Shown in pieces: positions 24,109 to 36,801 of a DNA stretch of 64,000 nt (the stretch's first letter is position 1; every line of letters begins with the position of its first letter). The stretch lies in NCBI GenBank assembly GCA_029948255.1, contig JALIZF010001809.1, positions 434,001 through 498,000 on the forward strand, written 5' to 3'. Below the pieces are notes generated by a model. The model ran no database searches. It saw only the letters and a program-made list of their open reading frames with translations, and was not told where the DNA came from. The position numbers and the translations under genes are program-made. Source of the stretch: Telmatactis stephensoni (taxonomy: Eukaryota > Cnidaria > Anthozoa > Actiniaria > Isophelliidae).

Positions 24109-24638
24109 AATAAATGAACGACCAATCATTCACGCTGGGCGTGACATTTATCCTAACATTAACGTTGACTGGTTTTTGTACGCCTTTCTTGGTCCTCGTC
24201 CAATACTTGCGCGTATTTCAGCTGCCCTCGCCATTCGATCGAAAGACCTGTGAGAAATAACATGAAAACGAATTGGTTCTATCGTTACTAAACTGCACAC
24301 GTATTTACCATGATAAGCGGCGAAAAAACAGAGCAATATTTCGGCAATCAGCTTGGCGCGCAATATAAATGCAACTTTTCAGCGCCTGCGCTCTTGGGGG
24401 TAAGGGAAGGGTAAAGAAGCAAAGATCTTCGATCCTTCCTTTTCTTTCCCTTTCTCTCTAACCCAGAGGGTCGCTACAATGGCTGCAGCAAATTATGTAG
24501 TTTGCATTACAATAAGCCTGTTCTTGTGGCACTTAGAACAAATTAATTTAAAGTACTTTTACACAAGTTTATCAGTCCACACTCTAAATTCACAATCGTT
24601 ACAGAATTATTGAAGAACATCAAGATTTCTGGGTGTAG

Positions 24639-24823
24639 CTACCCTGGTTCCAGAGGTGCTCAATGGCGAGGAAAGGGGCGAGGAAAAAAAGAAAGAAGAA
24701 AGAAAGAGAGAAGAAAAGAGCGCTCTTTTCTTCTCTCTTTCTTCTTTCTTGTTTTTGTTGTTTGTTTTTTTCTCCCCTCTTCGCCCTTTTCCTCGCCATT
24801 GAGCGCCTCTGGAACCAGGGTAG
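24639..24823. mobile_element. MITE with CTACCCTGGTTCCAGAGG termini
   Basis: Arms CTACCCTGGTTCCAGAGG and CTCAATGGCGAGGAAA are mirrored at the right end. The centre is a purine run followed by its inverse pyrimidine run (AAGAGAGAAGAAAAGAGCGC), making a long hairpin. Confidence 0.85.
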
Positions 24824-25171
24824 GATGTAGCAATTTTACAGTAAAATCAGCTGGTGCGAACGGGAACAGTGAGGTAACAAAGATTGATAAGGGGAAAGGA
24901 TAACGGTGATTCAAACAAGGTTTATATGTTCAAAGACAGTAATTTATTTTGATACTTTTAGTCTATTAAATATTGGTTATGGGTTTTATAGGAAATATTG
25001 TCAGCCGAGGAAAAGGATAAGAATGTCATGTATATATTATAGGTATATTCAAGATCCATGATACATTATAGAATATGTCATGAAATATTTCATTTTTATA
25101 TGTTATGGTTTCAGTTACTGTAAAAATGTCAAAGGTTTAACGACGCCATGACGTCAACGTACCGCTGTCAG

Positions 25172-26764
25172 TTAGACAAGACTTGGTGGGTCGTCTGTTG
25201 ACCCACTACAGTCATCATCATCATAATTATTATCCTCCATATCATCATCATCATCAAACCTACACGACGATCAAGTTAACAGAAAAACATGCACCAAGCT
25301 AAGATGTAGGTAAAGACAAATAACTGACGGTTTGTGAGCATTAATGACGTGAAGCAAGTGTTTTTGTGTCACAGACTATGCTGGCGCGGCATTCGGAAGA
25401 AACAATGATTTGTAGGTAAATCAGCAAACAGCGCGTACAGTGGTAAAAGACTGTAAAATCTCTGAAGGAACTTTTCATTATCGTCAAAGTCCGTGCTTTT
25501 AAGGGTGTGGCATTCACGTGCATGAAAAGTGCGCAAAAGGTGAAGTAGATAGACATCGTGGCGTATATTAGCACTGGCGTCAACAAGACAAACAGGAAAG
25601 CAATCGCTTGTATGCTACACGTATGAAAAATTAAGGGTGTGGCATTCACGTGCATGCAAAGTGCGCGAAAGGTGAGGTAGATACATCGTGGCGTATATTA
25701 GGACTGGCGTCAACAAGACAAACAGGATCGGAAAGCAATCGCTTGTATGATACATGTATGAAAATTAGGAAGACAATGACAGCTTTGAAGTAAAATGACT
25801 CGCGAACGGTTCTGTGAATGGAAATTTAGCAATTATGTTTTCAGTCTATTATCAAAATAAAAGTCATGTCAGCGTAAACCCACGTTTAGCAACATTTATT
25901 TATAATAATATAACTAAATCTGCGGATTATTAAAGCAGTTATATAATTTGTTTAGTTTGTTTTTTAAATAACTGTTAGTTTAGCAAGCTTTATTTAAAAA
26001 AAATAATAACCCCAAAGAAATAAATTATAATAAATTATTGTAAATCATAGTAAGGTCTAAACATAAATAAAGCCGATAATAAATGAATTAAAGGAATGAA
26101 TGGAAAGATAAAGAAAGAGAGATGGAAAAGAGTGATCAATGACTGATGAATCAAAATATGAACGGAAGAGAAAAGTATGAAAAAAAAATTTCCCATATTT
26201 CAAATCATTTTGCCATAATTTACCTTTTGTAGGTTTTTTCTTTAACAATGCTTCGCACAGCTTGAGATGAAACTGCAGCATCATGACTCTGCAACACAAG
26301 ACATGACGTCATAGACAGAGACTTTATTGGAGATGGATCGAGTCCGGGACATTTTCATTTATGAAAAACTAAATATAGACAGCCGCAACACTGCAATCTT
26401 GTACACTTTATGGAGGCACTCGTTATCAGTTATAGTGAGACGCAAAAACAGCTTAGACCAACCCAACCAAACCCGGTTATACAAAAATAGAAATAACAAA
26501 ATAAATAAAAAATAGAAAAGAAAAAGAAAGGAAAAAGAGCACCAAGGAATATTAAATACCATTTTCTTAGCTTCTTCTTTCTCAATGTTCACCATTTCAC
26601 TTCTTTCATCTTTTAATCCTATCAAATGTTTTAAATCTTGTTTGCGTTTTTCATCTTCTTCCTTGACTCTGTTGTGTATAGGATAAATTATGTTTGAATA
26701 AACTCAATCTTGACCGTTTATGTAAGAGGAAAAGAAAGCGTGGTTTCTATTGTGCCTGGCAGAT

Positions 26765-26811
<47 letters not shown>

Positions 26812-29800
26812 GGGGGGGGTGACATCTCTTGAACTGCGAGCCCCCAAAACGGTCTACCCGCAAGGATGAGATGATGAATATCGGGAAAGGGAAAAATAAT
26901 CCCATAAAGGAGAGGAAGAGAGATGCCCCTCTAAAGTATTTTCCTCTATACAGCATTCTAAAGGGCGGTGATGAATTCTAACCTTTCATAATTTTCTTCG
27001 TGTACCATCTTCTTGGTGACGAGATGGCTTCTTGCTTTGAGTTGTTTCTTTGTGATATTCATAGCTGATATTGCCTCAGCTCTTTTTAGACTCTGCAACA
27101 AGAAAAACTGATCCTCAAATTTATGCTTTCATGGAGGATAAATATGTAAGTGTAAACGTCATACATGTCTGTGCCGGTCTCGAATTCATGAGCTTTCCGC
27201 CCGTAGACGTTTCAGTCCCCTTCATGCCTGAAAATCGCGCCTATCTTAGTGCTTGATTTCGAAAATATTCCTCAAATAAACGTGACAAAATACATCTGTC
27301 TGTACAGAACCATCTGTACTTGACCAGAAACTAAGTAATAGGATGTTAAATATCTATAAGACGTGCTTACTTCTTCTTGGTAAGCTTTTAGATTCTTCTG
27401 CCAGTCAGTCAGTTCTGCTTCCATTCGAGTCAGCTGCTCTCGTTGGCGTACCACTTTTTCTCTTTTCTTCCTCCTAGTAAGGGGAGTAAAAAATAGCAAG
27501 CATTTCTTTAGCTTACTACCAACGCTAAATAGGGTATCAACCAACTCTGGAAAAGAAATATTCCCACCCACAACTCACAGGATCAAAAACCTGGATGAAC
27601 GCACTCGCGCGCGCGCAGTCGCGGCAAGCAAGGGACTTGGCCAGAGGAAGAGGAGAAAGGTTGGCCTGACACGCCTTTTTCCAGTCCCCATCTTTCTTCA
27701 CCCTCTCCCTCCTATCTCCTCCTGCTCTTTTCCACTCGCCAAGCATAGCTTCGTAAATTGTCAAAGAAGTTAGCGCAATAGAACAGTCAAATATAATGTT
27801 CGACTAGAATACATACTTGCTGTCCCTGAGTTCACTCTCTCTTCGGATCAAAACATCTTCGTAGTTTTCAATGGCACGACGATGTTTTTCTGTTATTTGA
27901 TTTTTTAGATTTAATTTACCTTCCCTGAAATGTTAACAAGAAAAGTGAGTGATTGAATTAAACACCCCCCCCCCCCCGAAAAAATGTTCTACTGAAAACA
28001 AATCTGGAGTCTCAAGGGGAAAAAAGAAAAGAAAGAAAAAGAAAAAACGGAGGGGAAACTTTTAGTGTTTTTCATCAAACGATTACTTGACTGTCCACAA
28101 CTTACTGTTTGCGCTTTTCGACTTCTTCCCTCTTTTCGATTATTTTAGCTTTCTCTGATTCATTTTGTATTTGTAATTTCTGTGGATGAAAGAGTAAACA
28201 TTTTCTAGTCTGAACAACAACAACCACGACGACAAAGACAACGACAATCACAACGACACAGCTAAAGGGAAGAGGCCCCCAGAATAGTAAAGATCACAGA
28301 CAAAAGTAAAGATCTTTTAAAATCTTACAAATTGTTCATGAGTCATTTTGCGGCTGCGGTTTTTCATAGCCTTCTCGTGTTTGTCCAGTAAAGAGAGATA
28401 TGCGATGTTACGGTTCATCTCGTCTTCACGTTCCTTTTGACGACGCTTTTCCTCCTAGGAAATACGAATAACACAATGCGGATGATGATAATGACCATGA
28501 TGAAGACGAAAAGATAACAACTGTCCAATTATAATATAAACTGATTCCATAAATCGTAGTTTTTTTAGTAGGGTTACCCTGGCATGTGAGCGACCGCCAC
28601 AGGAAGCCCAACTAAGGGGGCGAACAGACCAAATTATGTAATAAGTCTCATTAAAAGAGTGATGATATAGTATGACAGTGATACTTATGATGAAAATGAA
28701 AATGGTTGTATAACACAGAGGATGATTAAAATAGTCAACTAAGTTTACCTGTTGGCGTTTCTTCTCGGCTTCCGCGAGACGCTTCAACTCAATTTTATTC
28801 GCCTATAAAATTATTCCAGAAAGAAAAATAGTAAGAGGTCTGGCCTTAACCAACCTATGTCAAATACACAAGGAATTACTAGATGATTTGTCATACCAAA
28901 GTTTGTTCTTGCTTCTGCTTTTCCTGTTGCCACAATAATTGTTTTGCGCGGATGGCTTCTTCTTTTTCTTGTTTTAGTTTCTGTTCTTTTCTCTCCTTCC
29001 GAGCTCGTACCTCCATCTTTATAAGAAAACCAAAACGAACTATTAATTATAACTAATATACATACACATTAAATAGCAATTTTTTCCCCATGACGGGCCA
29101 CTGACGGGCCGAGAAAAATTATAATAATTAATTTTCAATTTTAAAAGTTCTTATAACTTGTACAATTGAAACAATGTTCTATTCTTGATTCGTTGCCCAT
29201 TGACATTTGAAAATTGGGTTCAAAGCGAGGCTGAATTTAAGTTGCGTGCGCAACTTCGAGAGAACGGTCTATTGACTGAATCAATACTTTACTGCCGGCA
29301 AAGGCCAAAGACACACGAGGCTATGTTGCGCGCAACAAAGCAACGCAAGACCGAGATGTTTGCAGTTTTTACCGAGGTAAACGATACACAAAAAGAAAAG
29401 TATGCGTTTCATCAGCAAAGAAATAAGCCGTTGCCAGCAAAGGTTAAGACGTCTTCAAGTTGAGATTTGATGTGCGCAACGCTGATTCGTTCGTGTTTGC
29501 GTGTGCAAGTCTGCTGAGACTTTCCCAAAGTGTATTGTCTGCGTTTGTTACGTGAGCCTATGTCGCAATGGAGGACAATTAGCCCGCGAAATTGGGAGTA
29601 CACGGCTGGAATGGTAAATTGCACTCGGCCTAACCTGTCTTAAGTCCTTAGCCGAGTACTGTTCGCACAATTCTGCTTGTCTTTGCTTCATTCGTGATTG
29701 GCGCAGGTCATTTTCAAGTCGTCGCTGATCATCCCATGCAAGGTCAAGCATCATTTTATCTTTCCTTAACTGCTGGGCTTCTTCGTGTCTTGTCAGCATT

Positions 29801-32800
29801 AAATCGATAATCTTCTGATCCTTCGAGAAAAACGACAAAATTAAATGCCTGATATATAAGTGGATTAAAAAGAGAGAAGAGAAGAGAAGAGAAGAGAAGA
29901 GAAGAGAAGAGAAGAGAAGAGAAGAGAAGAGAAGAGAAGAGAAGAGAAGAGAAGAGAAGAGAAGAGAAGAGAAGAGAAGAGAAGAGAAGAGAAGAGAAGA
30001 GAAGAGAAGAGAAGAGAAGAGAAGAGAAGAGAAGAGAAGAGAAGAGAAGAGAAGAGAAGAGAAGAGAAGAGAAGAGAAGAGAAGAGAAGAGAAGAGACAG
30101 AGAAGAGAAGAGAAGAGAGAAGAGAAGAGAAGAGAAGAGAAGAGAAGAGAAGAGAAGAGAAGAGAAGAGAAGAGAAGAGAAGAGAAGAGAAGAGAAGAGA
30201 AGAGAAGAGAAGAGAAGAGAAGAGAAGAGAAGAGAAATGAAAAAGGAACACAAAGAATACCTTATTGGACATTCTCTGTCCACCAACAGCATTCAGAATA
30301 CAATCTGTTGACATAGCCCTGCTTTGTTTGTTTGGTTGAGCCGTCTGTCGTGTCAACGAACCAGTACTAGATTCGCTATCATGACTATCTCGTCGTGTAA
30401 GTCTGGGTGAGCTCGGTAGAGAGCCAGACTTGGGAATGGACCATTGGCTGCGCACCCTTCTAAAATGCGGACTTGATATGGAATCGGCATCGGAGTCAGA
30501 AGACTCGCCTCGCGTTCTTGTACCATGGGATGTAAAACTTTTGCTTTTGCTGGGTATGGAAGAGAAATAACAATATTAGATAAATGGCCTATCTGGACAG
30601 ATATCGTCACAGATGTAATTAGAAAATACTGTATATATATCTGAGTCATTTATCAAACTTTACTGATTATCTTTGAAAGCCAAGATTTTAAATGATGTGC
30701 TTCATTTATGTTCTATTTTGTTTTATTTTTATGCATGATGTATTTAAAATACAAGATTGATAAGTTTCTTTCCTTTTTTTTTTCTCATTTGATGAACAAT
30801 TCTAAAATTCTACGCTGTCTGACCTGAACTAATAGCTTATTCATTTTATATATTTTTTACCAGCCGCTTAGCCCGATTAGTATTGTAGCTATTATAAGCG
30901 TGCGGCACTCCTATTTTTATAAAAAATGTTACCTTTATTTGTTTCTGATTTATACATAGCTTATGATGCGTAGAATAAAGACATTTTCGTTTACACAAAC
31001 CTGATCTTCCCTCTACTACGTGTCTCTTGGTATCCATTCCTAGAAGAATAAGTGCTTTATCAACCACTTTTTAGTGCATTTTAGGCATTTTTGAATAAAC
31101 AATCATTACTTACGTTGGTTTGCGTTCGGGTGAAGAAGTGTTGCTTGAACTCTTATGTTTGTCCTTCGATTCGTCTTCTTTGAAAAGATTTGGAGACGAA
31201 CTAGTTCTTGTAAAAGTACTAGTGTTTCGTTTTGCTTCTTTTCTTTCTGGAAGAGAAAAACGGACAACACGATTTGAGAAGACATCAGTAAAGTCATAAG
31301 AAACTTGACTAGTATTCATCTTGTTAGCGGAGTTTTGAAACTTTGTTTCGAAATAAGCACTGTTATTAAGTGTTTTTTTAATTATTCATTGTGGACAGTT
31401 TGGAAAATTTGCCGCGTCAAAATGAATTATTTATTGAAACAATCAATACGGTACAAGCCTAAGAACATAAGTACAATCCTAAGTACACAATAAGAGAGGA
31501 AGTAATAAACTTTAAGATACGCGGGGAAACAGATTATAACTTTCATATATTTGGTAGCAGATTCTAAGCGAATCTATTGTTTCAATTTTTCAAAGAGAAT
31601 TCAACGCAAATAGTGCAGAGTTTAAATGTTAGAAAAATTCAAAACAGTCTAAAATATTTCAATCAATATTTCCTGGGCGTCTGGACCATTGAAACTACAA
31701 CAACAATTAGTGCATTCAGACCTTGCAGCTGTTTGATGGGCGAATAGCGAGTTATTTTTGTAAAATCTCCAATGACATCCCTCTCTCTCCTCTCTTGTTC
31801 TCTGATAATCCTTTCCCTTTCTTCCTGGCACAGCCGCAGCTTTCCTGTATTAAAGAATAATTTTCAGTTTATATATTTGGCAACAGGATGAAAAAGATTA
31901 ACTGGTGAAAAAATGACTGGATGGATAGATTAATAAGTGAGAAAGTCCATACAGTGAAAATTTACTCAGGTTTTTAATAGTGTAAATATTATACCAGGGT
32001 TCGTATGAAAATTCAATAAATCCAGGATTTTCAAGGAGGATTTCTGATTATTTCCAGGAGTTTTCTAGGAGTTTGTCACTAGTTCACTCAAGGAAAGTAC
32101 ATTTGAACAACGTTTTTTACTGGCTGAGTTAAGGAATGTAAACGGAGCTTTTACGCGAACATATTCATGTATTCACTTTGGAGTAAATGTACACTTATAC
32201 ATTTTGGTGTTTTCCAGGAGTTCTCCAGGAATTTATTTAAAAAATCCAGGACTTTCAAGCCGACTTTTCAGGAAGAAAATAAAAATCCAAGATTTTCAAG
32301 GATTTCATTTATATTTCATATATGTTTAATTATTTTAGTCATTTGAAATCATGTATATATATATATATTTTTTTCTTTTCCCAATGGGGATGTGTTCAAT
32401 AAAGTATTGTAACATTGTATTGATAAGTAAACTCACGTTTTCGTTGTCTTTCATGCTCTTGGAATACTTCAAAGATAGCTTCATGTGAGTAGTTAGTGTC
32501 ATATATTGCCTTGAATTCATCAATGAACTCTTCATATGATTTATGTAACAGTTCAACAGGCTGAAAGCAACACATAAAATCAAAATCTAAATGGAAATAA
32601 AAGTATATATCACCAAGACTAAGTAGAGCTCTTATATTATTCTAGCTAGTCTTATTGATATCAGATTAGAATAGAGCTGACACCAATAATATTGGAGAGG
32701 ACTATTATATTACAGTAATCATGAATGTTGACCAATTATATTTTATCTGCCAAGTGATTCAAATAAGCACCCGACTTCCAATAAGTGCCCCCTTTCAAGT

Positions 32801-35800
32801 ATGCACCCCCTTTCTACTGCACAGTTTGAAATAAGCACCCCTCCAATATAAATGCCCTCCCTCCCATCCCCTGCCCTCTGTCTCATGAGACTGATAATAC
32901 TAAGTGTAGAGTAAATGACTCTGCAACAGTAAAAGCTATGTGAATACGATATATTGTTACAAAATCAATGGTACTTCTTGAATGTTCTGGTACAATACAT
33001 ATGACTCTGTTTTACTTCCAGTTTTGTATTAAAGTTGATATTTTCTAATAGTGAAATGAGTGACCCCTCCCAGATAAGCACCCCCCTCTCAAATAACTGC
33101 CCCCTTGAATCAATTAAAAGTTGTATTGTAATTTAAATAGTAGTTTGAAATCAAATTGGGCAACTATCCTATTGTTCATCAGGTCGGTATATGACACCAT
33201 GTGTTTATTGCATATGTGCTGATTATGTATTTTGCAAACAAGTGAAATGAGCAATCGCCACTTTTTTACATATAACAGTACTGTATTTCTCATGTTCAAA
33301 CTACAAACGTTCCCTTGGTTGAAATTATTTTTGGTGCATGCACCAGTAGCCATTTTCAGCTCCTGCTGGTTTTGAGTGAGCATCATGCTGCTATTTTTAT
33401 ACATTTTAGAGCACACACTAAAAGGCAGATGAGCAGCACAAAGTGAATAGTGAGTGGGCACATGGTTTGACAAATCTTTGAAACCAACCTTGACACCAAA
33501 CCTTGCACAAGCCTGAAGCAAAGAAATTTAAATTGTTTTAATAAAATGATGATAATTTTGAGACTTTATTTAGGCTATATTTAGGGTGCACATGAAAGTA
33601 AAAGTAGCAATGTACCCTAAAATCAGAGCAAAATTCACAATTGAAACTGAATGCTCAAACACAAACCATACCCCTAATTGAAGAAATTCAAGAAATTAAA
33701 CCCCAACCATTAGCATTAAGTCCATTTTACTCTACTCATTAGTGTCTGTGGTATGCCAGATGTTAATCATGGCACGTTAATCTAATCATTATGAGACCCT
33801 TTTTGTTTGACCTTCAGCCTTCTATAAAAACTCCATGGGCAGATTTAGAGGAAGGGTGCAGGGGGTGCACACCCCCCTCCTGAGATGACTGAGTCATTTT
33901 TCTAAATGTTTTTCCAGTTTCCAATTTATATCAATGATGGTGCACCCCCTCCTAATAAAGATATAATGAAACCTTTATACATATAATGATCCCTCTCCCC
34001 ACTATGGCCACTTAATGTCTCCAGGGGAATGCATTAGAGCAGATTTTGTATGAGTGTGAAACAGATCGACTGCACTGTGCTGCGACTGTGTCAGTGCTAT
34101 ACAGAATGTCTATAGACAGGATCGAAACTCATGCTGTAACAGTGTAGTGCCATTTTCATAGTCATAAGAAATCTACTCCATAAAGAGGTTTGACTGTATA
34201 ATTTTCTGCATGATGACAATCAATAATCCTGGTGTTTTTAATCATCTACATGTATATCGATCAATACCTCTAGTGATCTGGGACTTGTTAAAACATATCG
34301 ACTTTCCTCAGCTCCTGGCTCCTCAAAATTTGTTAAATCAAGATGCAGAGTCTTTGGTTCTGTTTTACTTGAATGTGCAAAACCTGTCACAAAAAAATTA
34401 TGTTGTTTTCATTAACTAAATTATCCATTGTATAAATCATACGTAATATTTATTGCACATGCATTGATTTAAATTACATGATTGTACAAAGCTGAATTGA
34501 GCAAACAGAAACAGAAAAGAGAAAGTTTCTAATAATAAATACCACGATAATAAATATTTTAACACCTTGAAGCCACTAAGCTACTTTATTTGGCTAGACA
34601 TGCACATTTTTGACTGCTCTATTGTTTAATTTCAAAACAAAGTATTAACCACAAAAGCCACAAGAAGTATTATCACAATAAATAAATTGTAAACACTTGA
34701 TAATATTCATCTAATAGCTGTCTCAACATGGAGGAAGAGTTTCTTAGGTATCTGTTCACTAAAATATCCTGTAATTGTCATTAATTTAATGGGATATTTT
34801 ATATTGATTTTCATTTTATTTGATGAAATCAGAATGTGCATGAAGCATACAGTCTTAAGTTGTTTTTTCAACAAGCAGATTGGCAGTCATAAGTCTGACA
34901 GATAGCATGTGTAAGTGACAATGCCAGAATCAATACTTTTCAACACTTCTGGAACGGAATAAGCAGGTACCAATACACAAATGGGAATTTAAAATTTTTT
35001 AATAAATTGTGTAAGTTCACTTTGCTTTTTAATTTCTGGAAACAAATTATTGATCAACAAAGTGTATTCTATAATTTACTTTTTTCTTGCAAAAAAAATG
35101 TATTACATGTATATGGCAAATACAACAAATTTACATAATTTATTAAACTTTACCAACATTCTGGTTAACAATGTCAAAAGCTGGCTCAAAAGTGCAACCA
35201 CTACTCTCCAGAAATCCCAATATTTAACATGTGGAATTAGATTATTTGCATATTTATCCCATTCTCATTTTATCTATCATTTCCTTTTTTAAGATAAATT
35301 GTTCAAATTGAATTTTTTCCTAAAAGGATATTCCTTTGGATGTTTTTCAAAAATACAATTTCAGAAACAGGCCAAAATTAATGCTATTTAAAGCTTTTAG
35401 GGGTTATCACTCCTTACAACCATAAGCACAAGATATAAAATTTGCAAAGAAACAATAGAAATCAAAATTATCTCTACTGCGAAAATGAGGCAACCAACAG
35501 GAAATTTAATATGTTATCGGAAATTATTAGGGAATAAAAACATGAGTTACTGCACTCTAACAGCCGTCATTCAGTTGAGCTTTATAGCTTTAGAGAAAAA
35601 GTAAACATTTAGCAATATCAATCGCTTTATACAAGCTTTTTTGGCAACTCCTTTAATGTACCAAATAGTATCTTGGCAACTCTTTCTTATGACAACAATG
35701 ATCCGTATACCGGGGTATGTAATTAACAAAAGTGTGTGTTCTTTATGCTAAAAGCTCACCTTAAGACATTACGCAAAAATTGAATTTAAAAAATTCATTT

Positions 35801-36159
35801 GTCAGTTGAAATGAATAGAATGAATAAGGGAAGCGTAATTATTGTGTAAAACGTAAAATAATGATCCGTTTGTCTGATTTGTCCAAACACTTTTCAGACG
35901 GGCGACAACTCACCTTTTATTTCAAGTTGGGCTTGTTTTGGAGAGCGTTCATCCAGTTGTCCCACTTTCAAAGCGGCTGAAATCAAACCTTTTACTTAAT
36001 AAAATAACGGGAAAAGATTTCATTAGGAAAGAGACAGTATATTTTGGTACCTGACTCAATCGACTTCTCAAATAACGAGCTCCATTCGTCACTCGACTCT
36101 CCAAAACCACCATCTTTCAAACCATCACGATCCATTGCACTGCGGCTTGATGTCGACAT
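25172..36159 (-). CDS. CCDC177: CCDC177 orthologue (coiled-coil domain protein 177)
   Basis: Exons on the minus strand: 36051-36159, 35914-35976, 34268-34383, 33489-33512, 32437-32560, 31722-31844, 31114-31246, 31001-31039, 30261-30549, 29635-29820, 28897-29016, 28749-28802, 28329-28454, 28106-28179, 27817-27924, 27371-27473, 26983-27092, 26560-26668 and 26224/26220-26288. All phases join. Diagnostic segments: LHLDLTNFEEPGAEESRYVL, TSPRSLE-ACARFGVK-PVELL and KLRLCQEERERIIREQERR; these match the conserved N-terminus of vertebrate CCDC177. A Ser/Thr-rich linker (exons 7-9) follows, then a long charged coiled coil (exons 10-18). Exon 19 meets TAA directly (692 residues; the human protein is about 707). 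Alternatively it splices from AAAG|GTAAAT to 25172-25259, adding an acidic Asp-rich tail (720 residues). Molecular function is unknown. Confidence 0.93.
25501..25767. repeat. two-copy 132-bp tandem duplication
   Basis: AAGGGTGTGGCATTCACGTG begins both copies (25501 and 25633). They share CATCGTGGCGTATATTAG and CAAACAGG..GAAAGCAATCG. It lies in the last possible intron or 3' region of CCDC177. Confidence 0.9.
26771..26819. repeat. (AG)n followed by poly-G
   Basis: About 15 AG units run straight into about 18 G residues. It lies in a CCDC177 intron. Confidence 0.95.
29869..30236. repeat. pentanucleotide microsatellite (GAAGA)n, about 73 copies
   Basis: It is nearly uninterrupted for 368 bp; slips occur near 30097 and 30117. 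It fills most of the 440-bp CCDC177 intron 29821-30260. On the sense (minus) strand it is TCTTC repeats, so the intron is largely one pyrimidine tract. The 178- and 196-codon LFSSL ORFs there are artefacts. Confidence 0.97.
31993..32308. repeat. CCAGG-rich decayed repeat
   Basis: Recurrent AATCCAGGATTTTCAAGGA and TTTCCAGGAGTTCTCCAGGA segments lie in a CCDC177 intron. It is probably an old interspersed repeat; its borders are uncertain. Confidence 0.5.
32755..33106. repeat. AATAAGCACCCC repeat region
   Basis: Repeated AAATAAGCACCC / GCCCCC segments flank an ordinary AT-rich middle, with TGATTCAA at the left and inverted TTGAATCA at the right. It is possibly one MITE. Confidence 0.5.
33489..33512 (-). 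other. CCDC177: 24-nt CCDC177 microexon
   Basis: The eight codons ACARFGVK are bounded by acceptor TTTGCTTCAG and donor GTTGGT. They are phase 0 on both sides and are needed to complete the conserved run SLE-ACARFGVK-PVELL. Confidence 0.92.
33838..33960. repeat. fragment of a GGGTGCACCCCCTCC-type repeat
   Basis: GGGTGCAGGGGGTGCACACC and a later GGTGCACCCCCTCCTAAT form an inverted pair. Related text (CTGCACCCCCTCGCC) occurs at 59213. It lies in a CCDC177 intron. Confidence 0.45.
34036..34179. mobile_element. MITE, AGAGYAGATTTCGTATGA family, CpG-decayed copy
   Basis: AGAGCAGATTTTGTATGAGT is at the left and the inverse of GAGTAGATTTCTTATGACTA at the right. It aligns end to end with 1665-1811 and 55178-55325, with most CG changed to TG or CA. 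Confidence 0.85.
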
Positions 36160-36801
36160 TTTATCCCACATTTAACTCATTTTGTCTATTCGATATTGTA
36201 GGTATCCATCTTGATCAATCCAAAGGGTATTTTTGGCTACAAAGGCCATCATATGAGTCATCGATCGATCGACCTCTACTATCGAAGGAGTTGTACTTTT
36301 TGAAACCAAATCAAACCCAGTCCCCCTCGATTATAAATTGTAAACAACACTCCACAGGCAACCCAGCATGAAGCGAATAAAACCCCAAGACGTTTTTAAT
36401 GTCTTATCTAAATCACTCTTGATTAATAAGTGATTTTATTTGGTCCGACCGAGTGATGTGTGACTTTGAATTTCAAGTGGATAAGTGCAAAATTTATTGG
36501 AAAAAATTAACGGTGAATCCATTCAGAAACAGAATCGCACCAGCGCGACGTACGCGACTCCTTGCCGGGAGAGTCTATTCAGTATTTGATTTTGTATCTG
36601 TGTAAAACACCTGGAAGTCGATCTTTTTATAGACAGATTTTCATTTATCTTCTTTGTCTCGAATAAATACACTCGACATAGCTAACCACCCCACCCATCC
36701 TCATTACTCAAACGTGCGCCTGCAATATGCTACCGCTGATAGTTACTGTGGAATCGAGTTTATGTAGTGTAAAAATATGGTACTTTGATTTGCTGTTCAT
36801 A
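36160..36801. promoter_or_regulatory. divergent promoter region between CCDC177 and the LYR gene
   Basis: About 640 bp separate the two start codons. CpG density rises near the right side (GCGCGACGTACGCGACTCC, 36540-36560). No TATA box is evident. A bidirectional promoter is inferred from the layout. Confidence 0.5.

Larger units (their letters stand above)
21904..25171. other. intergenic region between the unnamed gene and CCDC177
   Basis: It contains MITEs at 22833-22988, 23486-23595, 23892-24108 and 24639-24823 and a 72-bp tandem duplication at 23223-23371. A minus-strand AATAAA at 24943-24948 may serve CCDC177. I see no other gene. Confidence 0.6.

Noticed and set aside
20000..30000. Possible CRISPR-like or phage-like repeat-spacer arrays
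   Set aside because: All repeats seen are tandem duplications, microsatellites or inverted-repeat elements in intron-bearing animal DNA.
29756..30455. Long LFSSL-repeat ORFs of 178 and 196 codons
   Set aside because: They are translations of the pentanucleotide microsatellite inside a CCDC177 intron; 15 bp gives five codons in every frame.
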